Shown here: piece after piece, positions 1-8,820 of the stretch
How the letters are laid out: every line of letters starts with the position of its first letter
Numbering within the stretch: position 1 is the first letter of the stretch
Origin: Arsukibacterium tuosuense
Lineage (GTDB): Bacteria > Pseudomonadota > Gammaproteobacteria > Enterobacterales > Alteromonadaceae
NCBI RefSeq assembly: GCF_900215315.1
Contig: NZ_OBEB01000001.1
Location: 868,001-932,000, forward strand
Length of the DNA: 64,000 bases
Direction of reading: 5' to 3'
Made by a program: the position numbers and the translations under genes
The notes under the pieces: generated by a model
Database searches by the model: none
Told to the model about the DNA's origin: nothing
The model's input: the letters and a program-made list of their open reading frames with translations, nothing else

Positions 1-396
1 CTCGTCCTGCACCGGCACATGGTTGTAATGTTGCTCTAAACGAAACAAGCATAAGTAATTGGCGCGGCCTTTTAATAAGGCGCTGTGAATTGGACTGGCC
101 AGCGCCTGCTGCACTTTGGGCAAATCGCGCAGAAAGAGTTGCTCCTGCAGGTTTTTAGTACCGGTAGACAAAATAACTTTTTTGCCAGCAAGTAACGCCG
201 GCACCAGATAGGCATAGGTTTTGCCGGTGCCCGTTCCGGCTTCGACAACCAATGCCGTGTTGCCGGAAATGGCTTCGGCAACCGCCTCAGCCATCTGCAA
301 CTGAGCAGCACGCGGGTTAAAGCCTGAAATATTGCTGGCAAGCTTGCCCTTTTCCGCGAACGCAGCCAGCACCTGTCGGGCCAGATTACTCATCAT
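1..396 (-). CDS. yoaA: ATP-dependent helicase, DinG/YoaA family (5' part only)
   Basis: This is the N-terminal 132 codons of a superfamily 2 DNA helicase of the DinG/XPD type; the gene runs off the left edge of the window. The frame reads on the minus strand from ATG at 396 (a second ATG follows at 393). It shows a Q-motif-like FNPRAAQLQMAEAVA and a Walker A stretch, EAGTGTGKTYAYLVPAL. It then has LLKGRANYLC, where the Cys would be the first ligand of the Fe-S cluster typical of this family. E. coli YoaA is the closest family member I recognise. DinG itself cannot be excluded because the C-terminus is missing. Confidence 0.85.
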   Translation of the reverse strand, partial: MMSNLARQVLAAFAEKGKLASNISGFNPRAAQLQMAEAVAEAISGNTALVVEAGTGTGKTYAYLVPALLAGKKVILSTGTKNLQEQLFLRDLPKVQQALASPIHSALLKGRANYLCLFRLEQHYNHVPVQDE

Positions 397-487
397 GGGT
401 TTGCTGCTTCAGGCTGGGGTTTAAGGTCGTCACTACAGCACCTGGTTTAAAAAAAGAGCGCTATTATGCCTTTATCAGCAGAAAAAT

Positions 488-739
488 TCAGACAAAAATA
501 TCAAGGTGGCCGTCTTTATCTACATGTTGTTCCTCTTCCGGCGTCGTGTAAGGCGGCTCCGGATAATCTTCAGCACGCCTGCCTCTGTTGAACGATGGCC
601 GGCGCATAATAAGATATTTTTGTTCATTCGGTTTTAGCGGGCTTAACCTGGCTTCTTTAAACACCGGTACCACCTGCTTTGGATCAGGCTCAACCGGCGT
701 GCCTGGCACCCGTTGTACAAACGGCATAAAAGCGTCCAT
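488..739 (-). CDS. Small hypothetical protein, 83 aa
   Basis: I do not recognise this 83-residue protein. It is proline- and charge-rich (PGTPVEPDPKQ, EPPYTTPEEEQ), has no signal peptide or membrane segment, and ends in the acidic tail DKDGHLDIFV. A strong ribosome site, AGGGGGC, lies just upstream of the ATG, which favours a real gene. It sits about 90 bp upstream of the helicase gene on the same strand, so the two could be cotranscribed. The composition suggests a partly disordered soluble protein. Function unknown. Confidence 0.6.
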   Translation of the reverse strand: MDAFMPFVQRVPGTPVEPDPKQVVPVFKEARLSPLKPNEQKYLIMRRPSFNRGRRAEDYPEPPYTTPEEEQHVDKDGHLDIFV

Positions 740-1024
740 AACTGCCCCCTAAAAATTCATTACTATGTTATCGGCCTCTTAACAAAAAACTTGAATAGTG
801 CAACTCATTGACTATACAAGTTGACCGTATTTTAACCTCGAAATTCACAAATCGAGTTAACCTCGAAAAATTATTTATGGAAAAATAAGCGGCTTAATAA
901 TTAAAAGCATTATATATCAATATAATAACAGGTTTTGCTTGAAATTATGTTCGGCATATCGCGCTTGCACTTTAGCTGCTTCGCAGGTAACTTGTATAAC
1001 ATCTTAATACGCAAGAATCAGATA
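740..1024. other. AT-rich intergenic region upstream of the his leader
   Basis: No gene is visible here. The stretch from about 780 to 960 is clearly more AT-rich than its surroundings, with runs such as TTATATATCAATATAATAA. It would have to hold the promoters of the small minus-strand gene at 488-739 and of the plus-strand his operon. Confidence 0.6.
972..1000 (+). promoter_or_regulatory. Candidate his operon promoter
   Basis: A -10-like TATAAC lies at 995-1000, about 25 bases before the leader peptide ATG. The hexamer 17 bases upstream, TTAGCT at 972-977, matches the -35 consensus only weakly. The position is sensible for transcribing the leader and attenuator, but the assignment rests on the -10 box alone. 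Confidence 0.3.
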
Positions 1025-1066
1025 ATGCTTAACGTTACTACCCTGCACCACCATCATAGGCACTAG
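1025..1066 (+). CDS. hisL: his operon leader peptide (13 aa)
   Basis: The short frame ATG..TAG encodes MLNVTTLHHHHRH, with four consecutive His codons (CAC CAC CAT CAT) plus a fifth before the stop. This is the classic design of an enterobacterial-type his attenuator leader. When charged tRNA-His is scarce, ribosomes stall at the His run and the downstream terminator does not form. It is followed by an attenuator at 1117-1148 and then hisG. E. coli HisL has the same logic with seven His residues. Confidence 0.93.
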   Translation: MLNVTTLHHHHRH

Positions 1067-1116
1067 CCGTCCGATATTTCGGAGGGCTGAAGTCTGGCGC
1101 TCCGGTGGTAACGTAA

Positions 1117-1148
1117 CAAAAACCCCGAGCCCAGGCCCGGGGTTTTTG
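1117..1148 (+). terminator. his attenuator (rho-independent terminator)
   Basis: The stem CAAAAACCCCG (1117-1127) pairs with CGGGGTTTTTG (1138-1148), with a further short GC pairing inside the loop. A T-rich tail, TTTATTATATTA, follows. It lies between the leader peptide stop at 1066 and the hisG start at 1192, where an attenuator is expected. The intervening 1067-1116 segment (GGAGGGCTGAAG...GCTCCGGTGG) would form the alternative antiterminator pairings. Confidence 0.88.
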
Positions 1149-1191
1149 TTTATTATATTATCCATTTTTAAATATCGTCATGGAGACCATT

Positions 1192-2100
1192 ATGAGTCCG
1201 GCAACAGAAAGTAAACGCTTACGTATCGCAATGCAGAAATCTGGCCGTTTATCGGTTGATTCCCAGGCCCTTTTTACCAGTTGCGGTTTAAAGATAAACT
1301 TGCGCGAACAACGTCTGATAGCCCATGTTGAAAATATGGACATTGATATCCTGCGGGTCCGCGATGATGATATTCCCGGCCTGGTAATGGACGGTGTTTG
1401 TGACTTAGGCATTGTTGGCGAAAACGTACTGGAAGAAGAATCGCTGCAGCGCCAGCTGGACAACGATAGTTTCGATTACACGGTATTAAAGCGGCTGGAT
1501 TTTGGCGGTTGCCGCTTATCCATTGCCGTCCCACAAGAAGATGAGTACCGGGGGCCGGCGTCACTTGATGGCAAAACTATTGCGACCACCTACCCCAGAT
1601 TGTTGGGCCGTTATTTAAAACAGCAAGGCGTTAATGCCCGGGTAGTCAATTTAAAGGGCTCGGTAGAGGTTGCCCCACGCGCAGGTTTAGCAGATGCGAT
1701 TTGTGATTTAGTGTCAACCGGCGCGACGCTGGAAGCCAATGGTTTAAAAGAAGTAGATGTTATTTACCGCAGCAAAGCAGTGCTTATTCAGCGCAAAGAA
1801 TTAACCGACAGCAAGCAGCTGAAACTGATTGATAAACTGATGCCGCGCATTAATGGCGTGATGCAAGCCAATGAAAGCAAGTACATAATGCTGCATGCAC
1901 CGCGCGCCCGCTTAGATGAAGTGATTGCCCTGTTACCCGGCGCGGAAAATCCAACCATGCTGCCGCTGGCTGGCAATGATCATATGGTGGCCATTCATGT
2001 GGTAAGCAGCGAAACCTTATTCTGGGAAACCATGGAGCAATTAAAGGCACTGGGTGCCAGTTCCATTTTAGTGTTGCCAATTGAAAAAATGATGGAGTAA
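1192..2100 (+). CDS. hisG: ATP phosphoribosyltransferase HisG (long form)
   Basis: HisG catalyses the first committed step of histidine synthesis, condensing ATP with PRPP to phosphoribosyl-ATP, and is the feedback-inhibited enzyme. The 302-aa product closely follows E. coli His[13 protein letters not shown] at the start, [20 protein letters not shown], the PRPP-binding region around [14 protein letters not shown], and LPIEKMME at the end. It is the long form with its own regulatory ACT-like C-terminus. An in-frame ATG lies at 1180, but GGAG inside that extension sits at ideal distance from the ATG at 1192, which also matches E. coli length. I therefore place the start at 1192. Confidence 0.96.
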   Translation: MSPATESKRLRIAMQKSGRLSVDSQALFTSCGLKINLREQRLIAHVENMDIDILRVRDDDIPGLVMDGVCDLGIVGENVLEEESLQRQLDNDSFDYTVLKRLDFGGCRLSIAVPQEDEYRGPASLDGKTIATTYPRLLGRYLKQQGVNARVVNLKGSVEVAPRAGLADAICDLVSTGATLEANGLKEVDVIYRSKAVLIQRKELTDSKQLKLIDKLMPRINGVMQANESKYIMLHAPRARLDEVIALLPGAENPTMLPLAGNDHMVAIHVVSSETLFWETMEQLKALGASSILVLPIEKMME

Positions 2101-2102
2101 CG

Positions 2103-3470
2103 ATGGCTACAACTATGGCTACTACTTCTGCTGGCGTGTTTAACTGGCCGCAATTGTCCAGCGAGCAACAACAAGCCGCGCTTACCCGGCCTGAACTGGC
2201 GGACTCGGCCGGTTTATCAGAACAGGTACGGACCATTATTGCTTCGGTAAAACAGCAGGGTGACCAGGCCCTGCGCGCATACAGTCAGCAGTTTGATGGT
2301 TTAACAGACAACCCGCTACGGTTGAGTGACAGCAAAAAGCGCAGCGTACTGGCAACTTTACTGCCTGAGCGCAAGGCTGCCATCGAGCTGGCTTATGACA
2401 ATATCCGGAAATTTCATGCTGCTCAGCTGCCACGGGATATTGAAGTGGAAACCAGCAGCGGCGTGGTCTGCCAGCTGAAGAGCCAGGCTATCAGTGCGGT
2501 AGGTTTGTATATTCCCGGTGGCAGTGCGCCCCTGCCTTCCACCGTGCTGATGCTGGGGGTGCCCGCCCAGCTCGCAGCTTGTCCGCGCCCCGTGCTGGTC
2601 ACCCCACCGGGTAAACCCGCCGCTGATGATATAGCCCCGGAAATACTGTATGCCGCTGAGCTGTGCGGTATTACTGAAATTTATACCATAGGTGGTGCTC
2701 AGGCTATTGCAGCTCTGGCCTATGGCACTGAAAGTATTGCGAAAGTAGATAAGATTTTTGGCCCTGGCAATCGTTATGTTACCGAGGCCAAACAACAGGT
2801 GAGTCAGGATGTAAAAGGCGCGATGATTGATATGCCGGCCGGCCCCTCTGAGGTACTGGTGCTGGCTGACAACAGTGCTAACCCGGCCTTCGTTGCTGCC
2901 GATTTACTATCGCAGGCTGAACACGGCCCGGACTCACAGGTTGTGTTAGTCAGTGACAGTGCAGAGCTGATTACGATGGTACAAGCGGAGGTCGCTAAAC
3001 AACTGGCTGAATTACCACGCAAAGCTATTGCCGAAGCGGCACTGAGCTACAGCCGTTATATTTTAACGGCCGATTTAAAGCAGGCTGTCGAAGTGACCAA
3101 CGCCTACGCCCCGGAGCATTTAATTGTGCAAACAGCTGTTGACGATGAGCTGGTGGAGCAGTTTACCAGTGCGGCCAGCATTTTTGTCGGCCAGTGGACT
3201 CCGGAATCAGCGGGTGATTATGCCAGTGGTACCAACCATGTCCTGCCCACTTACGGGTACAGCAAAACGGTATCAAGTTTGTCATTAACTGACTTCTATC
3301 GTCGTTATACTGTGCAAAAATTATCAGCCACCGGTATGCGCAACATTGGCCCGGCCATTGTGACTTTAGCCGAAGCTGAGAGTTTAACTGCGCACGCCAA
3401 CGCTGTGCGCCTGCGCCTGGCGACACTTAATGGCTCAACAGCAAACAATAATAGTCCTGGCGGAGAGTAA
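2103..3470 (+). CDS. hisD: Histidinol dehydrogenase HisD
   Basis: This NAD- and zinc-dependent enzyme oxidises L-histidinol to histidine, the last two steps of the pathway. The 455-aa length is slightly above the usual 430-435 because of an alanine/threonine-rich start (MATTMATTSAG); the ATG at 2115 is an alternative. Family motifs are present: GLYIPGGSAPLPSTVLM, the long GPGNRYVTEAKQ region, IDMPAGPSEVLVLAD and the zinc/catalytic segment LLSQAEHGPDSQ. GGAG from the hisG end provides the ribosome site, and the two genes are separated by 2 bp, so translation is probably coupled. Confidence 0.96.
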   Translation: MATTMATTSAGVFNWPQLSSEQQQAALTRPELADSAGLSEQVRTIIASVKQQGDQALRAYSQQFDGLTDNPLRLSDSKKRSVLATLLPERKAAIELAYDNIRKFHAAQLPRDIEVETSSGVVCQLKSQAISAVGLYIPGGSAPLPSTVLMLGVPAQLAACPRPVLVTPPGKPAADDIAPEILYAAELCGITEIYTIGGAQAIAALAYGTESIAKVDKIFGPGNRYVTEAKQQVSQDVKGAMIDMPAGPSEVLVLADNSANPAFVAADLLSQAEHGPDSQVVLVSDSAELITMVQAEVAKQLAELPRKAIAEAALSYSRYILTADLKQAVEVTNAYAPEHLIVQTAVDDELVEQFTSAASIFVGQWTPESAGDYASGTNHVLPTYGYSKTVSSLSLTDFYRRYTVQKLSATGMRNIGPAIVTLAEAESLTAHANAVRLRLATLNGSTANNNSPGGE

Positions 3471-3472
3471 GC

Positions 3473-4588
3473 ATGTCTGAACTGACCGTTCCTGAAATAA
3501 ACAACCTTGCCCGGCAGCTGGTAAAAGATCTCGTACCTTACGCCTCGGCCCGCAGCAGTATGAGTGGCGGCGCAGTGTGGCTCAACGCCAACGAAAATGC
3601 CCTGGCACCGGCATATCAGCTGGATGGCACCTTTAACCGTTACCCGTCTTGTCAGCCACAAGCGGTAATCAATGCTTATGCGGCCTATGCCGGCGTATCG
3701 CCGGAGCAGGTGTTGGTTAGCCGGGGTGCTGATGAAGGCATTGAGCTGTTGATCCGCAGTTTCTGCGAACCTAAAATTGACAGCATTACCATTTGCCCGC
3801 CCACCTATGGCATGTATGCGATAAGTGCACAAAGTAACCAGACGGCGGTCAATAAAGTGTTGCTGTTAAACAGTGAACAGCTGGATCTGGCCGGTATTTT
3901 TGCTACCGAACCTAAACTGGTGTTTATCTGCAGCCCGAACAACCCAACCGGTGATTTGATCCCACGCCAGCAAATTATCGCCGTGCTGGAGCATTTCAAA
4001 GGCAAAGCGCTGGTGGTGGTCGATGAAGCCTACATTGAATTTTCACCTGAAGCATCTGTAGTGCCTTTGCTCAGTCGCTACCCGCATTTAGTGGTGCTGC
4101 GCACCCTGTCCAAAGCTTTTGGTCTGGCCGGCTTGCGCTGTGGTTTTACCCTGGCTGCGCCGGCGGTAATCTGCGCTCTGAAAAAAATGATCGCACCCTA
4201 CCCGATTGCTGAGCCGGTAGCGCAAATTGCCGCTCAGGCTTTATCAGCACAAGGTATTGTGCAGATGCAGCACAGCGTTAAGACGATTAACAAGCTTCGC
4301 AACGATTTTATCGGCGCAGCGCAGCAACTACCGGGTGTGCAAAGAGTATGGCCCAGTAATGCCAACTATGTCTTACTGCAGGTTGCCGACGCCGCAGACT
4401 GCGTTGCCGCGCTGATTAATGCCGATATTCTGATCCGGAATCAGTCCAGCCAACTGGGGTTATCCCAGGTAGTGCGGGTGTCGATTGGCAGCCCTGACGA
4501 AATGCAGCGCCTGGCGACAGCCATGCAACAGTATTTTTCTGAAGACAAACCTGATCCTGAAAACCTTGAAAAGAGAGAACACGCATGA
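3473..4588 (+). CDS. hisC: Histidinol-phosphate aminotransferase HisC
   Basis: A PLP-dependent class I/II aminotransferase (371 aa) converting imidazole-acetol phosphate and glutamate to histidinol phosphate. Recognisable elements are [10 protein letters not shown] near the N-terminus, [19 protein letters not shown] (PLP-binding Asp and Tyr) and [15 protein letters not shown], whose Lys forms the Schiff base. A GGCGGAGAG ribosome site precedes the ATG, 2 bp after hisD. The gene overlaps hisB by ATGA at 4585-4588. Confidence 0.96.
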   Translation: MSELTVPEINNLARQLVKDLVPYASARSSMSGGAVWLNANENALAPAYQLDGTFNRYPSCQPQAVINAYAAYAGVSPEQVLVSRGADEGIELLIRSFCEPKIDSITICPPTYGMYAISAQSNQTAVNKVLLLNSEQLDLAGIFATEPKLVFICSPNNPTGDLIPRQQIIAVLEHFKGKALVVVDEAYIEFSPEASVVPLLSRYPHLVVLRTLSKAFGLAGLRCGFTLAAPAVICALKKMIAPYPIAEPVAQIAAQALSAQGIVQMQHSVKTINKLRNDFIGAAQQLPGVQRVWPSNANYVLLQVADAADCVAALINADILIRNQSSQLGLSQVVRVSIGSPDEMQRLATAMQQYFSEDKPDPENLEKREHA

Positions 4589-5655
4589 GTGGCCAGCCTA
4601 TTTTATTTATTGACCGCGACGGCACCATGGTGGAAGAGCCACCAATCGACAAGCAGCTCGACAGCCTGGAAAAGCTCGCCTACGAGCCCGGCCTGGTGCC
4701 TGCCCTGCTGAAACTGCAAGCCGCCGGTTACCAGCTGGTGATGGTGACCAACCAGGATGGCCTGGGCACGGATAGCTTTCCGCGCGATACCTTCGATGCG
4801 CCGCACAACAAAATGATGCAGCTGCTAACGTCGCAAGGGATTGACTTTGCTGACGTGCTGATTTGTCCGCATTTTGAGCAGGATAACTGCAGTTGCCGCA
4901 AGCCGAAACTGGGGCTGGTAAAAGACTACCTGCAACAAGGGAAAATAGATTTTACCAATTCTTATGTCATTGGCGATCGGCTAACCGACGTGCAACTGGC
5001 TGACAATATGGGGCTGCCGTCATTTCAGTATAACCGTGATAACCTGGGCTGGAGTGAGATAACCCAACGGCTGCTAAGCCGCGGCCGTCAGGCGACTGTC
5101 AGGCGTACTACCCGGGAAACCGATATTGCAATCAGCGTTGATCTGGATAGCAGTGGTAACAACAGCTTTAACACCGGCGTCGGCTTTTTCGACCATATGC
5201 TGGAGCAAATTGCCACCCACGGCGGTTTTTCACTGCAGGTAAGGGTTGAGGGTGATCTCCATATTGATGATCACCACAGTGTCGAAGATACCGCCCTGGC
5301 GCTGGGCCAGGCATTAAAACAGGCGCTCGGCAATAAAAGAGGCATAAATCGTTTTGGTTTTGTGCTGCCAATGGATGAATGCCGGGCCGAATGCGTGCTG
5401 GATTTATCCGGCCGGCCGCTGTTTAAATTTGATGCTGAGTTAGGCGAAGGCAGCGTTGGCGGTTTAAATCTGGAAATGGTACCGCACTTTTTCCGCTCAA
5501 TAAGTGATGCTATGTTGATTAGCCTGCATTTATCGATTACCGCGGGCAATAAGCACCATATGGTTGAGGGCCTGTTTAAAGCCTTTGGCCGCGCCTTGCG
5601 CCAGGCTATTACCGTGTCCGGCGAAGCACTGCCAAGCTCTAAGGGAGTATTGTAA
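4585..5655 (+). CDS. hisB: Bifunctional histidinol-phosphatase / imidazoleglycerol-phosphate dehydratase HisB
   Basis: This 356-aa fusion carries out two non-adjacent steps. The N-terminal HAD phosphatase (about residues 1-165) has the DxD nucleophile motif LFIDRDGT and a zinc-type cysteine loop, [15 protein letters not shown]. The C-terminal IGP dehydratase (about 166-356) has the paired histidine/glutamate motifs [30 protein letters not shown] and [17 protein letters not shown]. The fused form is typical of gammaproteobacteria. Start and stop overlap hisC (ATGA) and hisH (TAATG), so translation is likely coupled along the operon. Confidence 0.97.
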   Translation: MSGQPILFIDRDGTMVEEPPIDKQLDSLEKLAYEPGLVPALLKLQAAGYQLVMVTNQDGLGTDSFPRDTFDAPHNKMMQLLTSQGIDFADVLICPHFEQDNCSCRKPKLGLVKDYLQQGKIDFTNSYVIGDRLTDVQLADNMGLPSFQYNRDNLGWSEITQRLLSRGRQATVRRTTRETDIAISVDLDSSGNNSFNTGVGFFDHMLEQIATHGGFSLQVRVEGDLHIDDHHSVEDTALALGQALKQALGNKRGINRFGFVLPMDECRAECVLDLSGRPLFKFDAELGEGSVGGLNLEMVPHFFRSISDAMLISLHLSITAGNKHHMVEGLFKAFGRALRQAITVSGEALPSSKGVL

Positions 5656-6248
5656 TGCAATTGGTGATCGTAGATACCGGTTGCGCCAATATCAGCTCGG
5701 TATACTTTGCATTTAAGCGACTGGGGGTTGAGGCCACAATCAGCCGGGAGGCCGCGGTAATTAAAGCTGCCGACAAAGTCGTGTTGCCAGGTGTGGGTAC
5801 GGCTCACAACGCTATGGCCCAACTGCAACACAGCAATCTTATCGACACCCTGCAAAGCCTGCAGCAACCCTTGCTGGGCATCTGCTTAGGCATGCAAATG
5901 TTAAGCAGCCATAGTATGGAAGGTGACGTGCCCTGTTTAAACCTGATACCGGGTGACGTGCTGCCAATGCAAAGTGCCGGTTTACGCCTACCACATATGG
6001 GCTGGAATACCCTGCACAATATTAGCAGTCACCCGCTTATGAAGGGTTTCACCAGCAGTGACTATGTGTATTTTGTCCATAGTTTTGCCGTAGCACCAAG
6101 TAAGCATTCACTTGCACTTTGTAATTATGGCAGTGATTTTGCCGCGGTAATTGGCAAAGATAACGTGGCTGGCGCCCAGTTTCACCCGGAACGGTCCGGC
6201 AAAACCGGCGCCCGCTTATTACAGAATTTCCTGGAGTGGCAATTGTGA
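5655..6248 (+). CDS. hisH: Imidazole glycerol phosphate synthase, glutaminase subunit HisH
   Basis: HisH releases ammonia from glutamine and channels it to HisF for IGP and AICAR formation. The 197-aa product is a class I glutamine amidotransferase: oxyanion/start motif [12 protein letters not shown], nucleophile Cys in [11 protein letters not shown], and the His-Glu dyad in [15 protein letters not shown]. The ATG overlaps the hisB stop (TAATG), and the end overlaps the hisA start at GTGA (6245-6248). Confidence 0.96.
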   Translation: MQLVIVDTGCANISSVYFAFKRLGVEATISREAAVIKAADKVVLPGVGTAHNAMAQLQHSNLIDTLQSLQQPLLGICLGMQMLSSHSMEGDVPCLNLIPGDVLPMQSAGLRLPHMGWNTLHNISSHPLMKGFTSSDYVYFVHSFAVAPSKHSLALCNYGSDFAAVIGKDNVAGAQFHPERSGKTGARLLQNFLEWQL

Positions 6249-6982
6249 TTATTCCGGCAATAGATTTAATAGAGGGTACCGTGGTCCGCCTTTATCAGGG
6301 CCGCTACGACAACACAACAGAATACCAGTTCAGCCCGATAAACTTGCGTAACCAATATGCCCAGGATGGCAGCGACTGGCTGCATATTGTTGATTTGTCC
6401 GGTGCTAAAGATGCCAGTAAACGCCAGTTGGCGCTGTTAACCGAACTAATGACAGCATCACCCTTGCATATTCAGGTTGGCGGGGGTGTTCGCAGTGAAC
6501 AGGATGTCATTGATTTACTTGATGCCGGCGCCGGCCGGGTAGTGATTGGCAGCCTGGCCATTCGCGAACCCGAACTGGTTCAGGGCTGGATCCGCAAATA
6601 CGGTGGCGAGCAGATTGTGCTGGCACTGGATGTCGCTATTAACGATAAAGGCGAGAAAACACTGCCGTCACACGGTTGGATTGAGCAGTCTGACGTTACG
6701 CTGGAACAGGTACTGGACGATTATATTGCCGCCGGTGCAAAGCATGTGCTGTGCACCGATATCAGCCGCGATGGTACCTTGAGCGGTTCAAATGTGGCGC
6801 TTTATCGCGAACTGACCGCCCATTATCCACAGATCCAGTGGCAAGCCTCTGGCGGTATTGGCTCGCTGGCTGATATTAAAGCCTTAACCGGCAGTGGCGT
6901 GGCCGGAGTGATCCTCGGCCGCTCGTTGCTGGAAGGTAAATTTACCCTGAAGGAGGCCATTGCATGCTGGCAAAACGGTTAA
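6245..6982 (+). CDS. hisA: ProFAR isomerase HisA
   Basis: HisA isomerises the aminoaldose ProFAR to the aminoketose PRFAR on a (beta/alpha)8 barrel. The start is [18 protein letters not shown] with the general base Asp, and the phosphate-binding loops VGGGVRS and ASGGIGS are in place. The frame is open from GTG at 6236, but I choose GTG at 6245. It begins the protein with MIIPAIDL as in E. coli, and GGAG ends 8 bases upstream. This gives 245 aa and a GTGA overlap with hisH. The end overlaps hisF by 19 bp. Confidence 0.94.
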   Translation: MIIPAIDLIEGTVVRLYQGRYDNTTEYQFSPINLRNQYAQDGSDWLHIVDLSGAKDASKRQLALLTELMTASPLHIQVGGGVRSEQDVIDLLDAGAGRVVIGSLAIREPELVQGWIRKYGGEQIVLALDVAINDKGEKTLPSHGWIEQSDVTLEQVLDDYIAAGAKHVLCTDISRDGTLSGSNVALYRELTAHYPQIQWQASGGIGSLADIKALTGSGVAGVILGRSLLEGKFTLKEAIACWQNG

Positions 6983-7737
6983 TTCCCTGTTTAGATGTGC
7001 GCGATGGCAAGGTGGTTAAGGGTGTGCAGTTTCGTAACCATGAAATTATTGGCGATATTGTTCCCTTAGCCCAGCGTTATGCCGAAGCCGGCGCCGATGA
7101 GCTGGTATTTTATGATATTACTGCCTCGAGTGATGGCCGGGTGGTTGATAAAAGCTGGGTCAGGCGGATAGCCGAGGTTATCGACATTCCGTTTTGTGTC
7201 GCCGGTGGCATTAAAAGTGTGGTCGATGCCGGCAAAATTCTGGAAATGGGCGCTGATAAAGTCTCAGTTAACAGCCCTGCCCTGGCCCGCCCTGAGCTGA
7301 TTAGTGAGCTTAATCATGTGTTCGGCCAGCAGTGTGTGGTAGTGGGTATCGACAGCTTTTTTGATGTCGCTTCCGGCCAGTATCAGGTATATCAGTTCAC
7401 TGGTGATGAGAGCCGTACCCAGAAAACCCGCTGGCTTACCCGCGATTGGGTGGCTGAAGTGCAGGCGCGTGGCGCAGGCGAGATTGTGCTTAACTGCATG
7501 AACCAGGACGGCGTGCGCCAGGGTTATGATATTGCCCAGTTAAAAAGCATTCGCGATGTCTGTAAAGTGCCGTTGATTGCCAGTGGCGGCGCAGGCACTA
7601 TGGAGCATTTTACTCAGGTGTTTCAGCAAGCCGATGTCGATGGCGCGTTGGCAGCCAGTGTGTTTCACAAAGCGATTATTGAGATTGCCGCGTTAAAAGC
7701 GAAACTGATTGCCGATGGGGTAAGTATCCGGCCTTAA
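6964..7737 (+). CDS. hisF: Imidazole glycerol phosphate synthase, cyclase subunit HisF
   Basis: HisF is the barrel subunit that uses ammonia from HisH to cyclise PRFAR into IGP and AICAR. The 257-aa product has the catalytic Asp near the N-terminus ([10 protein letters not shown]), the second catalytic Asp region in [10 protein letters not shown], and phosphate loops CVAGGIKS and [11 protein letters not shown]. It aligns with E. coli HisF over its whole length. It ends the compact part of the operon; a 405-bp noncoding spacer separates it from hisI, which is unusual. Confidence 0.97.
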   Translation: MLAKRLIPCLDVRDGKVVKGVQFRNHEIIGDIVPLAQRYAEAGADELVFYDITASSDGRVVDKSWVRRIAEVIDIPFCVAGGIKSVVDAGKILEMGADKVSVNSPALARPELISELNHVFGQQCVVVGIDSFFDVASGQYQVYQFTGDESRTQKTRWLTRDWVAEVQARGAGEIVLNCMNQDGVRQGYDIAQLKSIRDVCKVPLIASGGAGTMEHFTQVFQQADVDGALAASVFHKAIIEIAALKAKLIADGVSIRP

Positions 7738-8142
7738 ACAGATACGGATCTGACACAGACTGAGGCAAGCGCTTCGAAAGCGCAATCGCTGCGTACATTT
7801 TTTTCTGCGACACGCCATTAACCGTCCATGGGGCTCGGTTATGAACTTCATCCATGAAGTTCACCCTTCGGGCCAGCGGAGCTGTTCAAATTCGTTCCTG
7901 ACGAATTTGTCCGGCCTGGCCTGCAACGGTCGCTGAAAAAAGTACATCCGCGCTTGCTCTGCTCGTGCCATCCGCAAAGCGAGTGTCTCCAGCGACGAGG
8001 CTTAGCTGCTAAACAGAGCGTCTGTGGCAGGGATGTCACAGAGGAGCCTACATGGATGTATTTACGGCGTCTCTGTGTGCAGCTAAACCTCAGAGCCGAC
8101 AAACGCACACGTCGTAACCACAACAACAAATAAAGGTTACCT
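7738..8142 (+). repeat. Structured intergenic element splitting hisF and hisI (copy A)
   Basis: This 405-bp gap has no convincing gene but several strong inverted repeats. GAACTTCAT/ATGAAGTTC lies at 7843-7862. AAATTCGT/ACGAATTT lies at 7888-7908, inside a weaker GGCCAG/CTGGC outer stem. A long hairpin has arms GAGGCTTAGCTGC (7997-8009) and GCAGCTAAACCTC (8079-8091), 12 of 13 paired. Between the long arms is CATGGATGTATTTACGGCGT (8051-8070). A related motif lies in the long hairpin at 55714-55809, so this looks like a copy of a dispersed intergenic repeat. It lies within the his transcript if there is no internal terminator. Confidence 0.6.
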
Positions 8143-8757
8143 ATGAACCAAGAACAAATCAGCCAGCTTAGCTGGCCCGAAAACCAGTTACTGCCGGCAA
8201 TAGTGCAACATGCCGTTTCCGGTAAAGTACTGATGCAGGGTTATATGAACCCGCAAGCACTTGCGCATACCCTACAAAGTGGCCAGGTGACTTTTTTCAG
8301 TCGCAGCAAACAGCGGCTGTGGACCAAAGGCGAAAGCTCTGGTAATACCCTGCAGCTGGTCAGCATTGCCAGCGACTGCGATAGCGATAGCATTTTAGTA
8401 CTGGCCAAGCCACAGGGCCCGACCTGCCATGTCGGCACTGAAACCTGCTGGCACGACAACACCGCCAACAGCCCTCAGCTCAGTTTTTTATATGATTTAG
8501 AACAGGTTATTCAAAGCCGTGAAGGCGCCGATCCGGCCAGCAGCTACACTGCCAGTCTGTTTGCTAAAGGTGTCAAACGCATCGCCCAGAAAGTAGGCGA
8601 AGAAGGGGTTGAATCGGCACTGGCCGCGATGGCCGGCGACAAGGAAGAGCTGGCTAACGAAGCTGCAGATTTACTATTTCACCTACTGGTTCTGCTGCGC
8701 AGCCAGCAATTGGAATTAAACGATGTGATTAAAGTATTACAACAACGCCATAATTAG
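8143..8757 (+). CDS. hisI: Phosphoribosyl-AMP cyclohydrolase / phosphoribosyl-ATP pyrophosphatase HisIE
   Basis: A bifunctional enzyme for the second and third steps of the pathway. The N-terminal cyclohydrolase (about residues 1-115) has [11 protein letters not shown], the zinc/magnesium region [10 protein letters not shown] and [12 protein letters not shown]. The C-terminal pyrophosphohydrolase (about 116-204) has the MazG-like helices [16 protein letters not shown] and [17 protein letters not shown]. Length (204 aa) equals E. coli HisI. It follows the structured spacer rather than overlapping hisF, so its expression may partly depend on that spacer. Confidence 0.96.
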   Translation: MNQEQISQLSWPENQLLPAIVQHAVSGKVLMQGYMNPQALAHTLQSGQVTFFSRSKQRLWTKGESSGNTLQLVSIASDCDSDSILVLAKPQGPTCHVGTETCWHDNTANSPQLSFLYDLEQVIQSREGADPASSYTASLFAKGVKRIAQKVGEEGVESALAAMAGDKEELANEAADLLFHLLVLLRSQQLELNDVIKVLQQRHN

Positions 8758-8783
8758 CAGCGATGCGCTGAATAATTTGCAAA

Positions 8784-8809
8784 AAAATAGCGCCTTGCGG
8801 CGCTATTTT
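8784..8809. terminator. Bidirectional terminator between hisI and cheV
   Basis: A perfect 11-bp stem, AAAATAGCGCC (8784-8794) with GGCGCTATTTT (8799-8809), encloses a TTGC loop. A/T tracts on both sides let it serve the convergent hisI (plus) and cheV (minus) transcripts. Confidence 0.85.
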
Positions 8810-8820
8810 GATAGCAAGAT

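Noticed and set aside
1850-2236. Minus-strand open frame across the hisG-hisD junction
   Set aside because: It is a shadow of two clear plus-strand genes, with no homology that I recognise.
6236-6244. GTG 6236 as the hisA start
   Set aside because: It would add MAI before VIIPAIDL and lies inside the GGAG ribosome site region; GTG 6245 fits family length and the ribosome site.
7848-8129. Minus-strand open frame of 93 codons inside the hisF-hisI spacer
   Set aside because: It runs antisense through the hairpins of the repeat element, is rich in Arg, Cys and Trp, and has no ribosome site; such frames are common artefacts in intergenic repeats.
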